Source: Brochothrix thermosphacta DSM 20171 = FSL F6-1036
Lineage (GTDB): Bacteria > Bacillota > Bacilli > Lactobacillales > Listeriaceae
NCBI RefSeq assembly: GCF_036884295.1
Contig: NZ_CP145608.1
Span: 1,798,001-1,862,000, forward strand
Length of the DNA: 64,000 nucleotides
Direction: 5' to 3'
Below the pieces are notes generated by a model, which did not search any database, had not been told where the DNA came from, and was given only the letters and a program-made list of their open reading frames with translations. Of this stretch, positions 8,616 through 19,340 are shown in pieces. Position numbers and translations under genes: made by a program. Numbering within the stretch: position 1 is the stretch's first letter; every line of letters starts with the position of its first letter.

Positions 8616-11396
8616 TTATGCTTCTAGGTCAACATCTGCATAATGTTCTTCAACGATTGATGCACAGTTACCACAAAGTGTTGGGTGCTCTGCATGAGTA
8701 CCAACGTCTGTTTTTACAACGCGGCAACGTTCACATGTTTCACCTGTTGCTGCCGTAACAACAACAGCGACATTATCGCCTTTAGTTGCTGTTTCAGGTG
8801 CATTTTCAGTGCCAACAACAACTTCAAAATCGCTGACGATTAAGAGCTGTTTCACATCATTATTAATGCTATTGATAAGATCTGATGTTGCTTGATCTGC
8901 ATAGATAGTAACTTTCGCCATCAATGATTTACCAATTAACTTTTCGTTACGAGCTTCTTCTAATGCTTTTTGAACCACATCTCGCAATGTCATAAAGCGT
9001 GTCCATTTTTCAATCAATTGTGTTTGTTCAGCTGTTTCAGCAACCAATTCAAAATCAGTTAAATGAACACTTTTCGCTGTCTCAAACTCAAGATACGACC
9101 AAATTTCATCCGCAGTATGAGGTAACAAGGGTGCTAATAATTGTGTTAAACCTTTTGCAATGGTATAAAATACGGTTTGCATACTACGACGCGCAGCGCT
9201 TTCCTCTGCTTCAATGTAAACAACATCTTTCGCAAAATCCAAGTAGAAGTTACTTAAGTCCGTTGTTACAAAATTGTTTACCGCACGGTATACTGTTGAG
9301 AACTCATACTTGTTGTATGCTTCATCAATTTGGCGCGCTAAACGATTATATGTTGCTAACATGTACTGATCAGCTTCCGACAATTTGTCATAAGCAACAG
9401 CATCTGTCGTTGGATTAAAATCAGAAGTATTTCCTAGTAAGAAACGGAATGTGTTACGGATTTTACGATAAACATCCGCTACTTGTTTTAAGATATCATC
9501 TGAAATACGAACATCTGCTTGATAATCCGATGAAGATACCCAAAGACGTAAGATATCAGCACCCATTTGATTCATTATTTTATTAGGGTCAACTGTATTA
9601 CCAATTGATTTACTCATTTTACGGCCTTTACCGTCTAATACCATACCATGACTTAAGATTTGTTTATAAGGTGATTTACCATTGATTGCAACCCCTGTTG
9701 TAATTGATGAGTTAAACCAACCACGGTATTGATCCGAACCTTCAAAGTAAAGATCGGCTGGACGACTTAAGTAATCACGTTCATTTAGTACGCCTTCATG
9801 TGAAGAGCCTGAATCAAACCAAACATCCATGATATCCGTTTCTTTTGTAAATGTACCGTTTGGACTTGATGGATGTGTAAAGCCTTCTGGTAATAAATCT
9901 TTTGCTTCACGAGCAAACCATACGTTTGAACCGTGTTCACGGAATAGTGGTACAAGGTGAGCAATTGTTTCTTTTGTAATAATTGCATCGCCGTTTTCAC
10001 CATAGAAAATTGGCAATGGTACGCCCCAAGCACGTTGACGTGAGATAACCCAATCGCCACGGTCACGTACCATGTTGTGTAAACGTTGCTCGCCCCACGC
10101 TGGAACCCAGTCAACGCCAGCAATCGCTTCTAAAATTTCTTCACGGAAAGCATCGATTGAAGCGAACCATTGTGGTGTTGCACGATAGATAACTGGTTTT
10201 TTCGTACGCCAATCATGTGGATAACTATGTGAGAAGTAATCTAATTTAAGCAAGCGCCCTTTTTCTTCCAATAATTCAATAATCATAGGGTTGGCTTTTT
10301 CATAATAAACACCTTCGAAGCCTGGCGCTTCATCTGTATAGATACCACGACCATCAACTGGTGAGATAACTTCTAATTTGTATGAAAGTGAAGCGAAATA
10401 ATCGTCTTCCCCGTGTCCTGGAGCTGTATGAACACAACCTGAACCTGCATCAAGCGTGACGTGGTCACCAACGATAAGTAAAGAATCACGGTCGTAGAAA
10501 GGATGTTGTGCTGTAACATATTCTAATTCGCTACCTTTGAATGTTTTTAAGACTGTTGTTTCTTCCCATCCTAATGTTTCAGAAACAGCTGGTAATAAAC
10601 CTTCAGCAACGATAAATTTACGGTCAGCAACAGCAACTTCAACATAATTAAATGCTGGATTAACAGAAATTGCCACGTTTGCAGGCAATGTCCATGGTGT
10701 TGTTGTCCAGATTACAAATTCAGCATCATTATCAACGATACCTTTACCATCTTTAACGTTAAAGGCAACATAAAGTGATGGGCTTGTAACATCAGCATAT
10801 TCAATCTCTGCTTCAGCTAAAGCAGACTCACTTGACGGTGACCAATAAACGGGTTTTTTACCGCGGTAGATGTAACCTTTTTCAGCCATTTGACCAAATA
10901 CTTTAATTTCATTTGATTCAAACACAGGGTCTAATGTGATATAAGGATTATCCCACTCAGCTTGAACACCTAAGCGTTTAAAACCAGTGCGTTGAATATG
11001 AATTTGTTCACGTGCATATTTTTCACACAATTCACGGAACTCAACAGGTGACATTTCTTTACGTTTAACACCTTTTTTAGCTAATTGTTGCTCAATCGGT
11101 AAACCATGTGTATCCCAACCTGGAACATAAGGTGAAGAATAACCTGACATCCCTTTATAACGAATAATCATATCTTTGATAATTTTATTCATCGCATGGC
11201 CGGTATGGATCGCGCCATTTGCATAAGGTGGTCCATCATGTAAAATAAATGTTGGTTTTCCTGCATTTTTTTCTTGAACCGCTTCGTATAGGTTCATAGC
11301 TGCCCAATCTTCTTGCATTTTAGGCTCTTTATTTGGTAAACCGCCACGCATTGGGAAAGCTGTTTTCGGCATTAATAGTGTTTTTTTATACTCCAT
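8616..11396 (-). CDS. ileS: Isoleucyl-tRNA synthetase
   Basis: Class I aminoacyl-tRNA synthetase that charges tRNA-Ile, with a CP1 editing domain against valine. The HIGH-type motif is in [16 protein letters not shown] (about residue 57), and KMSKS is in [16 protein letters not shown] (about 600). The C-terminal zinc ribbon shows CERC and CGNC. The length of 926 residues is typical of the bacterial type. AGGAGG lies upstream of the ATG. It follows divIVA, as in Listeria and Bacillus, but has its own T-box leader and terminator, so expression tracks uncharged tRNA-Ile. Confidence 0.98.
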   Translation of the reverse strand: MEYKKTLLMPKTAFPMRGGLPNKEPKMQEDWAAMNLYEAVQEKNAGKPTFILHDGPPYANGAIHTGHAMNKIIKDMIIRYKGMSGYSSPYVPGWDTHGLPIEQQLAKKGVKRKEMSPVEFRELCEKYAREQIHIQRTGFKRLGVQAEWDNPYITLDPVFESNEIKVFGQMAEKGYIYRGKKPVYWSPSSESALAEAEIEYADVTSPSLYVAFNVKDGKGIVDNDAEFVIWTTTPWTLPANVAISVNPAFNYVEVAVADRKFIVAEGLLPAVSETLGWEETTVLKTFKGSELEYVTAQHPFYDRDSLLIVGDHVTLDAGSGCVHTAPGHGEDDYFASLSYKLEVISPVDGRGIYTDEAPGFEGVYYEKANPMIIELLEEKGRLLKLDYFSHSYPHDWRTKKPVIYRATPQWFASIDAFREEILEAIAGVDWVPAWGEQRLHNMVRDRGDWVISRQRAWGVPLPIFYGENGDAIITKETIAHLVPLFREHGSNVWFAREAKDLLPEGFTHPSSPNGTFTKETDIMDVWFDSGSSHEGVLNERDYLSRPADLYFEGSDQYRGWFNSSITTGVAINGKSPYKQILSHGMVLDGKGRKMSKSIGNTVDPNKIMNQMGADILRLWVSSSDYQADVRISDDILKQVADVYRKIRNTFRFLLGNTSDFNPTTDAVAYDKLSEADQYMLATYNRLARQIDEAYNKYEFSTVYRAVNNFVTTDLSNFYLDFAKDVVYIEAEESAARRSMQTVFYTIAKGLTQLLAPLLPHTADEIWSYLEFETAKSVHLTDFELVAETAEQTQLIEKWTRFMTLRDVVQKALEEARNEKLIGKSLMAKVTIYADQATSDLINSINNDVKQLLIVSDFEVVVGTENAPETATKGDNVAVVVTAATGETCERCRVVKTDVGTHAEHPTLCGNCASIVEEHYADVDLEA

Positions 11397-11420
11397 TTGT
11401 CTATTCCTCCTAATTAATCG

Positions 11421-11670
11421 TTCTCAAAATAAAAGAGTCCCCTCCCTTGAAAAAGGGACGAGACTCACTCGCGGTACCACCCTTATTAGCACGGCTATCA
11501 CTAGCTCGACTAAAAATGTACTCACTCGACACTTTAACGCAGTGGCTACGGCTCAGCTTACTTAATTTCAGCAGAGCAGCTCATGGATGATTTATAATAG
11601 TTGTGCGTTTGTTTGACCTTCCACCATTCGTCAAATCGCTGTTTGTCCGCCTCTTCTATTAACGTTCCAA
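11421..11670 (-). promoter_or_regulatory. T-box riboswitch leader of ileS
   Basis: The minus strand carries the conserved T-box core AAGGGTGGTACCGCG (11471-11485) just before a terminator hairpin at 11435-11466 (GAGTC..GTCCCTT paired with AAGGGAGGGGACTC, then a U-rich tail). Upstream lies a stem I-like structure with arms AATAG/CTATT and TTTGAC/GTCAAA. Uncharged tRNA-Ile is expected to stabilise the antiterminator. The exact specifier triplet was not fixed by eye. The leader begins directly after the divIVA stop, so its promoter may lie inside divIVA. Confidence 0.93.
11435..11466 (-). terminator. T-box-controlled terminator upstream of ileS
   Basis: Long GC-containing hairpin with 3' sequence TTTTATTTT. 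Its 5' part overlaps the region that would pair with the T-box bulge in the antiterminator. Confidence 0.85.
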
Positions 11671-11677
11671 TCGTCGC

Positions 11678-12280
11678 TTAATCTTTTGCAGGAACTTCTT
11701 TAGTTGAATTATCTGATGATTCATCAATTAAAGCAGCTGGTTTTTCTTGAGCTGTATTAAAGTCAGCTTCTTTGGCTTCACCATAAGCATCTGTGACACG
11801 CTCTTCAACGTTTTCATCATATTCTAACGATGTTGACCAATCCTCGTGCTCTAACATGTCTAACTGAGTCGTAACAAGTAAACGTAAACGTTCACGGAAT
11901 ACTTTTGATTGACGTTTTAACTCTTCAATCTCTACAGCTAAACGATGTGTTTTAGTTAAGGCTTCATTCACAATTTCAGACGCATTATTTTGCGCTTCTC
12001 TCACGATGAGTTCTGCTTCACGCTGTGCAGCGTTACGTGTTTCATCTGCAGAATCTTGTGCAATAACTAACGACTTGTTCAATGTTGATTCAATTGTTTT
12101 ATAATGTGATAATTGCTCTTTATTCGTGTGTAATTCACTTGCTAACGCTTTTTTCTCTTTTATTGTCAGTTCATAATCTTTAATGACCTGCTCTAGAAAA
12201 TCATTGACTTCATCTTCATCATACCCACGTAATTTTTTTCCGAACTCTTTATTATGGATATCTAATGGTGATAATGGCAT
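11678..12280 (-). CDS. divIVA: Cell-division initiation / polar scaffold protein
   Basis: Coiled-coil scaffold that recognises negatively curved membrane at septa and poles. The conserved N-terminal lipid-binding region LSPLDIHNKEFGKKLRGYDE is followed by VNDFLEQVIKDYE. Long heptad-rich helices span about residues 30-165, and an acidic tail follows. The ATG at 12280 is chosen over a GTG at 12289 because GGAGG is spaced properly only for the ATG. This gives 200 residues. It closes the dcw-linked run ylmE-sepF-yggT-ylmH-divIVA, as in Bacillus. Confidence 0.95.
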   Translation of the reverse strand: MPLSPLDIHNKEFGKKLRGYDEDEVNDFLEQVIKDYELTIKEKKALASELHTNKEQLSHYKTIESTLNKSLVIAQDSADETRNAAQREAELIVREAQNNASEIVNEALTKTHRLAVEIEELKRQSKVFRERLRLLVTTQLDMLEHEDWSTSLEYDENVEERVTDAYGEAKEADFNTAQEKPAALIDESSDNSTKEVPAKD

Positions 12281-12395
12281 TTTCTCCACCTCCGTGTATA
12301 ATGCTCTAAAATGTCTTATACTTACTACTATATAGCAAATACTACTGACTAATCAAGTATAAATCATTATCTTTTGACTATAGTTGTTAATTTAA

Positions 12396-13169
12396 TTATT
12401 TGACCTTCACATTTAACTTCAATTTATCCTTCTTACTTTTACCAACTTGATCAATAATTAAAATGCGACCATGCTTCCTTACTGATAACATATCGTTCTC
12501 AGAACATTCAAATGTTGCATTTTCAACTTGTTGCCAGTTTACTTTAACGAGACCACTTTCAATCATGGTTTTAACTTTTTGACGCGAGATATTATAGACA
12601 CCTGCAATAACTGTATCTAAACGCATCGATGAAACTGTAACAAAACGATCTTCATAATCATTAGGTACACTTAAAGCTTCCGAACTCTCAACTTCGGATA
12701 GTTGGACATTAATTGCACCAATTTTAGTTAAATTAAGTATCACGTAATTAGCAACTTCTTTTTCAACAACAATTTGCCAAGCTTGATCAACGTTAAGTAT
12801 ATCACCAAAAACTTCGCGTTTCATTCCAACATTCATCAAAGCCCCTAATATATGGGGATGTGTTAGCGTTGAAAATTTGGACGGGTAACGAATTGATAAT
12901 AACGATAGTTCAAAATCGGCTTCACTCACTTCGTAATAGTCGGGCCTAATTAAATAACGTCTTCTTTCATGTTGCTTTGCCCATTCTGCCTCCTCTAATA
13001 AAAAGTCAGGTGTTTGAGCGACTAACGTTTTCAAAATATAGGCTTGGCGCGGATCAATAAACGGCGTGAGATAAGGTGAATATTGATTTTCTGCACTTGT
13101 CACCCAACCTGTTGCAGTATCGATAAAAGCGCGTTCTGATGGTCTAAAATGCTGATAAACTGTTTCCAT
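12396..13169 (-). CDS. ylmH: YlmH family S4-domain RNA-binding protein
   Basis: RNA-binding protein with a C-terminal S4 domain (about residues 178-245; RLDTVIAGVYNISRQKVK then SGLVKVNW). Family members act in ribosome-associated quality control and reside in the dcw-linked region of Firmicutes. The ATG at 13169 with AGAAGGGA upstream gives 257 residues, matching Bacillus YlmH. A further 12 codons upstream are open but lack a ribosome-binding site. It lies between yggT and divIVA. Confidence 0.92.
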   Translation of the reverse strand: METVYQHFRPSERAFIDTATGWVTSAENQYSPYLTPFIDPRQAYILKTLVAQTPDFLLEEAEWAKQHERRRYLIRPDYYEVSEADFELSLLSIRYPSKFSTLTHPHILGALMNVGMKREVFGDILNVDQAWQIVVEKEVANYVILNLTKIGAINVQLSEVESSEALSVPNDYEDRFVTVSSMRLDTVIAGVYNISRQKVKTMIESGLVKVNWQQVENATFECSENDMLSVRKHGRILIIDQVGKSKKDKLKLNVKVK

Positions 13170-13189
13170 AACATTTCCCTTCTCTAAAC

Positions 13190-13221
13190 AAAAAAAGACA
13201 AACACAAGGTCTGTCTCTTTT
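13190..13221 (-). terminator. Possible weak terminator between yggT and ylmH
   Basis: On the minus strand AGACA and TGTCT form a short imperfect stem followed by TTTTTTTG. It may attenuate rather than stop transcription, because the downstream gene ylmH has no clear promoter of its own. Confidence 0.35.
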
Positions 13222-13241
13222 TTGGATAGTGTTTATGTGCC

Positions 13242-13523
13242 TTAGAGTCCAGATAAAAATTGAAAAATCGCCTGTAATCCACGAGGAATTAATTGATTTA
13301 ATACAATTAATGCTAAGATTGGTGAAATATCGAGTACGCCACCAATTGGTGGTATAAAGCGTCTAAATGGCTCTAGAAATGGTTCACAAATACGTCCTAA
13401 AATTTGTCCGAATTTACTACCTTGTGCATTAGGTATCCAACTTAATAAGATATAAATTAGTAGTGCCCAAGAATAAACAGAACATAGGGTAATTAAAATA
13501 TTAAAAATTGTGTATAGTGCCAC
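13242..13523 (-). CDS. ylmG: YggT family membrane protein (YlmG)
   Basis: Small integral membrane protein of 93 residues with two hydrophobic segments (about residues 5-28 and 65-88) flanking the conserved ICEPFLEPFRRFIPPIGG loop. YggT/YlmG homologues are membrane proteins linked to division or membrane organisation, and their molecular role is not settled. Its position between sepF and ylmH is conserved in Gram-positive bacteria. Confidence 0.93.
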   Translation of the reverse strand: MALYTIFNILITLCSVYSWALLIYILLSWIPNAQGSKFGQILGRICEPFLEPFRRFIPPIGGVLDISPILALIVLNQLIPRGLQAIFQFLSGL

Positions 13524-13543
13524 TAGGTCACCTCTTTTATAAT

Positions 13544-14041
13544 CTAAAGATCATTATTTGATATATACTCAGAAATGGCACCATCAACATTTACATTCTC
13601 AGGTACGCATAGAAAAATATTATTTCCTAAACGTTTAATTTCACCATTTATCGCATAGATATTACCGCTTAAGAAATCAATCATTCGTAAAGATTGTTCC
13701 TTATCCATACGTTGTAAGTTAACAACAACAACTTGACGATTTAACAAAGCATCTGCAATACCTTGAACTTCACTATAAATACGTGGTTCATGTAATGTAA
13801 CATTTGTATCATCAACTTCAGAATTAATTCTTACAACATTATTTTTAGTAGCGGCTTTCTTTTTTTCTTTTGGCGTTACATTGCGTGTTGCATTTGGTTG
13901 CTGATTTCCATTTACAGCTTGCGCTTGACTTTGCTGTGCAGGTTCTCGTCGTTGATTAACCGCCTGTTTTTGTTCCTCATATTCTTCTTCCATCTCATCG
14001 TTCAAGTAGAAAAAGCCTTTGAATTTAGACATCATCGACAT
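13544..14041 (-). CDS. sepF: Cell division protein SepF
   Basis: FtsZ-binding membrane anchor that bundles FtsZ filaments. The N-terminal MSKFKGFFYLND segment is the short amphipathic membrane helix region. A low-complexity linker rich in Gln, Asn and Ala (about residues 25-60) is followed by the SepF core with NRQVVVVNLQRMD near residue 105 and RMIDFLSGNIYAING near 122. The length is 165 residues. The first ATG has AAGGAGGG at good spacing, so it is preferred to the internal Mets. Confidence 0.95.
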   Translation of the reverse strand: MSMMSKFKGFFYLNDEMEEEYEEQKQAVNQRREPAQQSQAQAVNGNQQPNATRNVTPKEKKKAATKNNVVRINSEVDDTNVTLHEPRIYSEVQGIADALLNRQVVVVNLQRMDKEQSLRMIDFLSGNIYAINGEIKRLGNNIFLCVPENVNVDGAISEYISNNDL

Positions 14042-14053
14042 TGCAATCCCTCC

Positions 14054-14728
14054 TTAAATTTCCGTTACTAATTCGGTACCCACTCTGACAAAGGTTGCTC
14101 CTGCACTTATTGCAATCTGATAATCATTCGACATACCCATTGATAATTCAGTACAAGGTGCCCACTCAAAGTTTTGTTTTATCACATCTTCTTGAATCGT
14201 CTTTAAATTTGAAAAAACATTTTTTAATTCATCATCATTCGATGTAAATGGTGCCATTGTCATCAAACCAATTATATTTATGTTTTGATATTCTTGCAGT
14301 TTTTCGATAAAAGAAACAACGTCCTCAGGAACTAAACCATGTTTACTATCTTCACCAGATACATTGACTTCAATAAAACAATCAATCACTCGATCGGCAC
14401 GTTTACTAATTTCTTTCGCAAGCGACAAACGATCTAATGAGTGAATATATGAAACAAACGGTAAAATATCTTTTACTTTACGCGTTTGTAAGCTTCCAAT
14501 GAAATGCCAGACAATATCAGGATAACGTTCATTTAAAACATCGTGTTTAGCACTAATAGCATCTGCTCTATTTTCACCAAAATGGCGTTGACCTAAAGCA
14601 TAAAGCTCTTCTATTACATCACTACTCACTGTTTTAGTTACGGCTACTAGCTGTGGATTTGTTCCAACAGCTGCGGCTGAAACTGAAATTTTGTGTGTTA
14701 CTGCACTAAAATTACTTTTGATACTCAT
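14054..14728 (-). CDS. ylmE: YggS-family PLP homeostasis protein
   Basis: PLP-binding protein with an alanine-racemase-like TIM barrel and no known catalytic turnover. It maintains pyridoxal phosphate pools. The PLP lysine is in LVAVTKTVSSDVIEEL (about residue 32). GQRHFGENRADA and WHFIGSLQTRKVK are signature blocks, and MTMAPFTSNDDE and LSMGMSNDYQIAI occur later. The length is 224 residues. AGGAG precedes the ATG. It lies between ftsZ and sepF. The ylmD that precedes ylmE in Bacillus is absent here. Confidence 0.94.
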   Translation of the reverse strand: MSIKSNFSAVTHKISVSAAAVGTNPQLVAVTKTVSSDVIEELYALGQRHFGENRADAISAKHDVLNERYPDIVWHFIGSLQTRKVKDILPFVSYIHSLDRLSLAKEISKRADRVIDCFIEVNVSGEDSKHGLVPEDVVSFIEKLQEYQNINIIGLMTMAPFTSNDDELKNVFSNLKTIQEDVIKQNFEWAPCTELSMGMSNDYQIAISAGATFVRVGTELVTEI

Positions 14729-14739
14729 GTTCTATTCTC

Positions 14740-15870
14740 CTATCGATTGCGGTTACGATTACGTAAGAATGCTGGAATATCTAAATCATCAGAATCAGCT
14801 TCAAAATCGTGACGCGGTGTTTCATTTACAGGTGTTGTTTCACTTGTTTTTTCTTCTGTTCCACGCGTTGGAGATGCTTGACGATTAAACGTTGGTTTTG
14901 CTTGACGCGTATTACCTGCCTCAGAAAAACCAGTTGCGATAACTGTCACGACAAGTTCGTCATTAAGTTCATCGTTAATTACAGAACCGAAAATCATGTT
15001 TACTTCTGGATCAGAGGCACTTGAAACGATTTCAGCTGCTTCTTGAACTTCAAATAAACTCAAGTTAGATGCGCCAGTAATGTTCATCAAAACACCTTTT
15101 GCTCCATCAATTGAAGCTTCTAGCAATGGTGATGAAATTGCTTTTTTAGCTGCATCTGCTGCACGGTTTTCACCGCTTGCTGAACCAATACCCATTAATG
15201 CTGAACCACGATTAGACATAATTGTTTTAACATCGGCAAAATCCAAGTTGATTAAACCAGGTACGGCAATTAAATCAGAAATACCTTGAACACCTTGGCG
15301 TAAAACATTATCCGCTTCTTTAAATGCTTCTAGCATCGGTGTATTTTTATCAACAATTTGCAACAAACGATCGTTTGGAATAACAATCAAAGTATCAACT
15401 GCTTCTTTAAACGCTTCGATTCCGGCAACTGCATGTTTAGAACGTTTTGGTCCTTCAAACGTAAACGGACGTGTAACCACACCCACTGTTAAAGCGCCAA
15501 CTTCTTTAGCGATTTGAGCAATAACAGGTGCCGCACCAGTACCAGTACCGCCTCCCATACCTGCTGTAACAAATACCATATCTGCTCCTGCAAGTACTTC
15601 TTCGATTTGATCACGGCTTTCTTCTGCTGCTTTTTTACCAATTTCAGGTTGTGCACCAGCACCTAAACCGCGCGTTAGTTTTCCACCAATTTGCATGCGT
15701 GTTTCAGCTTGAGATAAGTTTAATGCTTGGGCATCTGTATTGACAGTAATAAACTCAACACCTTGTACACCATGTTCAATCATTCGGTTAACAGCATTGT
15801 TACCTCCGCCACCTACACCAATAACTTTAATTACGGCTAGAGAGCTTCTTGTTTCATCAAAATCAAACAT
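14740..15870 (-). CDS. ftsZ: Cell division GTPase FtsZ
   Basis: Tubulin homologue that forms the Z ring. The GTP-binding N-terminal domain has [14 protein letters not shown] (about residue 17) and the tubulin signature [10 protein letters not shown] (about 104). The synergy-loop segment [15 protein letters not shown] is near 205. The variable linker (about 320-360) leads to the C-terminal peptide [13 protein letters not shown] that binds FtsA, SepF and EzrA. The length is 376 residues. AGGAGG sits 8 nt upstream. It is 33 bp downstream of ftsA. Confidence 0.98.
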   Translation of the reverse strand: MFDFDETRSSLAVIKVIGVGGGGNNAVNRMIEHGVQGVEFITVNTDAQALNLSQAETRMQIGGKLTRGLGAGAQPEIGKKAAEESRDQIEEVLAGADMVFVTAGMGGGTGTGAAPVIAQIAKEVGALTVGVVTRPFTFEGPKRSKHAVAGIEAFKEAVDTLIVIPNDRLLQIVDKNTPMLEAFKEADNVLRQGVQGISDLIAVPGLINLDFADVKTIMSNRGSALMGIGSASGENRAADAAKKAISSPLLEASIDGAKGVLMNITGASNLSLFEVQEAAEIVSSASDPEVNMIFGSVINDELNDELVVTVIATGFSEAGNTRQAKPTFNRQASPTRGTEEKTSETTPVNETPRHDFEADSDDLDIPAFLRNRNRNR

Positions 15871-15903
15871 ATTTTTTCCTCCTACGTGGTCGCTAATTTT
15901 GTA

Positions 15904-17163
15904 TTATTCAAACAATGAACCGAACATTCTTTTCATTTTGTTCACGAGCTTATCTTCTTCAGCTTTAGGTTCCTTGACTTTATCTTGTTGTTGTTCTCTT
16001 ACACCAGTTTCTTCATATTCATCCACTTCAGTTGACTGACCATACTCAATTTCATGACTGATAAGTCCAACAGCAGTCGATAACGAAGGGTGTCTTACAC
16101 CTATATAGTCTGGGTATACAATGCGAACACGTGAATCAAACACCTGTTCAGCTATTTCCATCATTCCTGGTATAACGGTTGTTCCACCAGTTAGCACAAA
16201 GCCATTCGGGAGTTGATTAAGACCTGCATTAGTGAGTTCATCATCCACCATTACGAGAATCTCTTCCAACCTTGCTTCAATTATAACCGATAAATCCGTT
16301 TGGTTAATAGTTAAAGCCTTAGAACTACCAATAACATCAATTTCAAACGTTTCATTTTCACTAGCATCGGCAGAAAAAGCATACCCATGTTCAAGTTTAA
16401 TTTGTTCGGCTTGACGTAGTGAAATATTTAAACCGATTGAAATATCCTTAGTGATTTGACTACCGCCGACTGGGATAGCAAACGCATCCACCAATTGACC
16501 TTGATCAAAAACACCAACCGATGTAATTCCTCCACCGATATCGATTAAAACTGTTCCAAAATCTTTGTCGTCTTTTGTCAAACATGTCTCAGCTGCAGCT
16601 AACGGTTGTAACACCATCCCTGTAACTTCTAATCCCGCACGTTCAACACATCGTAAAATGTTATGTACAATCGATTTAGAACCTGTAATCAACGTTCCTT
16701 CAACTTCTAACCTCACACCAAACATTCCTGTGGGATCACTAATTCCTTCAACGCCATCAACTTTAAAAACACATGATTCAAAGCTGATTTTTTCTCTATC
16801 ACTCGGTTTTGCAATGGCTTGTGCTGCTTCAATAACATCTTGTATATCATCTGTCGTAATTTCATTATTTTCATTTTTAATTGCAATCATGCCATGACAT
16901 CTTGAAAGATTCGTTTGATAATTGAGCATGCTTACAACAACACCTTGAATTGTAACACCTACCATATCCTCAGCTTGACTCACAGCTGATCGAATAGCTT
17001 CAACTGTTTTTTCAATGTCTACAACTGTGCCACGACGTATGCCATCAGAAGGGGCTCTACCTACACCAATAACATTTAGTTTTCCATCGGTATGCTCGGC
17101 AATAATTACTTTTGTTGTCGATGTTCCGATATCTAAACTTACATACATATCACTTCCACTCAT
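15904..17163 (-). CDS. ftsA: Cell division protein FtsA
   Basis: Actin-family ATPase that tethers FtsZ to the membrane. Phosphate 1 motif VSLDIGTSTTKVII is near residue 8, VLIDIGGGITSVGVF near 205 and FVLTGGTTVIPGM near 335. The C-terminal KMKRMFGSLFE is the amphipathic membrane-targeting helix. It is 419 residues long with a strong AAGGAGG at the ATG. It heads the ftsA-ftsZ pair after divIB. Confidence 0.97.
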   Translation of the reverse strand: MSGSDMYVSLDIGTSTTKVIIAEHTDGKLNVIGVGRAPSDGIRRGTVVDIEKTVEAIRSAVSQAEDMVGVTIQGVVVSMLNYQTNLSRCHGMIAIKNENNEITTDDIQDVIEAAQAIAKPSDREKISFESCVFKVDGVEGISDPTGMFGVRLEVEGTLITGSKSIVHNILRCVERAGLEVTGMVLQPLAAAETCLTKDDKDFGTVLIDIGGGITSVGVFDQGQLVDAFAIPVGGSQITKDISIGLNISLRQAEQIKLEHGYAFSADASENETFEIDVIGSSKALTINQTDLSVIIEARLEEILVMVDDELTNAGLNQLPNGFVLTGGTTVIPGMMEIAEQVFDSRVRIVYPDYIGVRHPSLSTAVGLISHEIEYGQSTEVDEYEETGVREQQQDKVKEPKAEEDKLVNKMKRMFGSLFE

Positions 17164-17309
17164 CCACCGACACCTCCTTCGCTTCTGTTTTTATTTTTTT
17201 TGTTTATAAATCATCTTTTATATAGATATACCTATATTCAAGTCTACACTAGTAAAAAGCTAAATAAAAGAAAAACTATACTTTTTTTGCAAATTACTTC
17301 AATATAAGG

Positions 17310-18104
17310 TTAATTAGGCTCTTTTTTACTTATTTTTTTATTTTCATTGTAGTAACTTTGGTAAAAAGCACCCACTTCAAGATCAATCACTCCTGTTGAA
17401 CCATCTTTTACTTGTCCGATGATGGAAGGATAGATTTTAAAGTTCTCTGCAAACTTATTGATAGCGATTACAACCTTGAAACCATCGTTCATATAAACAT
17501 TCAAACGTTTTTTATTTAAGCTCTCTGGTTTAAAGATTATTTCCGACATTGAATTGCGTATCTCAGATGATGTTTTTTCTAATTGTTTTCCTAATTCACT
17601 TAAGACTTTAGTATTGTTTTCAAAACCAATTAGTATTGGTGCATTTCCTAACGGATATTTAGAAACATCAGACTCATCTAAATAGCCTGTCTCTAAAAGC
17701 GGTATGTAGCCTTTTTTAGTTGACATGTAAGCAACCGGTTGACTTTCAACGACCTTTATTTCATAGTCATTAATACCTTTACGATTGATTTTAACTGATT
17801 CAATCAAAGGAGACTTCTCAAGTGTTTTTTTCACTTTTGCAGTCTTAATTTTAAAAATACTCTCTTGCGGTGCAATGCCCGATAATTTAACAACATCTTC
17901 TTTAGCCAGACGTTTATTATCAACAATTTTCACTTCATCCACACGACTAAACGGTGATATGAAAAAGAGCACAATCAAAATCAGGAAGAAAAAACTAGCT
18001 AACAAACTGTATAATTTACGTTTGCGTACTTTTTCTTTGTATTTTTTTAATTCTGGTATTTTATCTTCTATCGAAACTACCTTTGTTTGCTTCGGACCCG
18101 ACAT
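17310..18104 (-). CDS. divIB: Cell division protein DivIB/FtsQ
   Basis: Bitopic divisome protein. It has a short basic cytoplasmic region (residues 1-30) and a transmembrane helix at about 31-52 (LLASFFFLILIVLFFIS). The extracellular POTRA domain (about 56-125) contains VDEVKIVDNKRLAKEDVVKL and PLIESVKINRKG. A beta domain with VYMNDGFKV and GVIDLEVGAF ends the protein. It complexes with FtsL and DivIC outside the membrane. The length is 264 residues. GAGGTG precedes the ATG, 28 bp after murG. Confidence 0.94.
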   Translation of the reverse strand: MSGPKQTKVVSIEDKIPELKKYKEKVRKRKLYSLLASFFFLILIVLFFISPFSRVDEVKIVDNKRLAKEDVVKLSGIAPQESIFKIKTAKVKKTLEKSPLIESVKINRKGINDYEIKVVESQPVAYMSTKKGYIPLLETGYLDESDVSKYPLGNAPILIGFENNTKVLSELGKQLEKTSSEIRNSMSEIIFKPESLNKKRLNVYMNDGFKVVIAINKFAENFKIYPSIIGQVKDGSTGVIDLEVGAFYQSYYNENKKISKKEPN

Positions 18105-18132
18105 GCTCTCACCTCGCTTTTGTGCGCGACAA

Positions 18133-19224
18133 TTATTTTGTCAAACCGACGACAAGATCACATAACTGTTTAGCCGCATCTGGTAAACCGAGTTGTTTGG
18201 CTGCTTGTTTCATTTTATTTTGATATGTTTCATCTAACAAACAATGATCCAGTTGCTTAATCAGTTGTGCTGCCGTCAATTCTTTTTCAAGAATAATCTC
18301 TGCGGCCCCTGCATTAACCAATGCAAGTGCATTTTTTTCTTGATGATTATTTGTAACATAAGGACTTGGTATTAAAATTGATGGTAACCCTAATGCAGTA
18401 AACTCTGCCAAACTTGTTGCTCCAGCACGTGAAACAACAATATCACTATTTTTCAATACGGCTGGCATATTATATATAAATGGTACAATCTTCACATTCG
18501 TTGCATTGACTGCCTTCGCAGCTTCCTCAATACGTTCAAAATGAACTTCCCCTGTTGCACAAAGTACTTGATAATCTTTTTTCGCCAATTCTGGCAATGC
18601 TGCTATTATCGCTTCGTTTAAGGCACGTGCACCTCGACTCCCACCAAATATTAAAGCCGTGCGTTTTGACAAATCTAGTCCGTATTCTTCTAAAACAGCT
18701 GGGTTATTTTCTGCTTGCACAACTTCTGTCGCACGAGGATTACCTACAAGCGTTACTTTTTTAGCTGGAAAATCTTTTGCAACTGCTTCAAAAGCAATCG
18801 CAATTTTATCAACATAACGACTTAAAAACTTATTCGTCAATCCGGCCACACTATTTTGCTCATGAATAACCGTTGGAATTTTTTGTTTGGCTGCTGCATA
18901 CACAACAGGTGCACACACATAACCACCTGTTCCCACAACAATATCCGGTTGAAATTCTTTAATAATTTTTTTAGAGGCTGTTACACCTTTTAAAAAACGC
19001 ATCACTGTTTTGATGTTTTCCATCGATAATTTGCGTTTAAAACCTGTTATTTCAATTGTTTTAAAAGCGATGCCTTCTCTAGTTACGATATCCGCTTCTA
19101 ATCCTTTTTCTGTTCCCACATACAAAACTTCGCCTTCGGGATAATCTTGTTTGAATTGGCGTATTAGCGCTAAAGCAGGATAAATATGTCCACCTGTTCC
19201 GCCACCACTGATTAATAATTTCAT
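18133..19224 (-). CDS. murG: UDP-GlcNAc:lipid I N-acetylglucosaminyltransferase
   Basis: Peripheral membrane GT28 glycosyltransferase that turns lipid I into lipid II on the inner face of the membrane. The N-terminal loop [26 protein letters not shown] (about residue 95), [13 protein letters not shown] (about 193) and the donor-binding [13 protein letters not shown] (about 262) followed by [12 protein letters not shown] are all present. The length is 363 residues. It is separated from murD by a 133-bp gap, where spoVE or ftsW lies in Bacillus. Confidence 0.97.
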   Translation of the reverse strand: MKLLISGGGTGGHIYPALALIRQFKQDYPEGEVLYVGTEKGLEADIVTREGIAFKTIEITGFKRKLSMENIKTVMRFLKGVTASKKIIKEFQPDIVVGTGGYVCAPVVYAAAKQKIPTVIHEQNSVAGLTNKFLSRYVDKIAIAFEAVAKDFPAKKVTLVGNPRATEVVQAENNPAVLEEYGLDLSKRTALIFGGSRGARALNEAIIAALPELAKKDYQVLCATGEVHFERIEEAAKAVNATNVKIVPFIYNMPAVLKNSDIVVSRAGATSLAEFTALGLPSILIPSPYVTNNHQEKNALALVNAGAAEIILEKELTAAQLIKQLDHCLLDETYQNKMKQAAKQLGLPDAAKQLCDLVVGLTK

Positions 19225-19309
19225 AAAGCACCTCTATTTTTATGTCTTAATGTTATTCATTTGCTTATAAAAGAAACGACTGACATCGCATCTTTTATAA
19301 ACAGATGAC

Positions 19310-19340
19310 TAAGAAAAAATGCAATCCGCACTTTTTCTTA
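19310..19340 (-). terminator. Hairpin in the murD-murG gap
   Basis: On the minus strand TAAGAAAAAGTGC and GCATTTTTTCTTA pair over 13 positions with one G-U, and the 3' arm is U-rich. It could attenuate transcription or be a processing hairpin between murD and murG. A role is not proven. Confidence 0.35.

Noticed and set aside
8999-9418. 139-codon plus-strand ORF inside ileS
   Set aside because: It is the antisense shadow of a well-conserved ileS region and has no ribosome-binding site or family features.
12281-12289. GTG start for divIVA
   Set aside because: GGAGG overlaps the GTG; only the downstream ATG has workable spacing.
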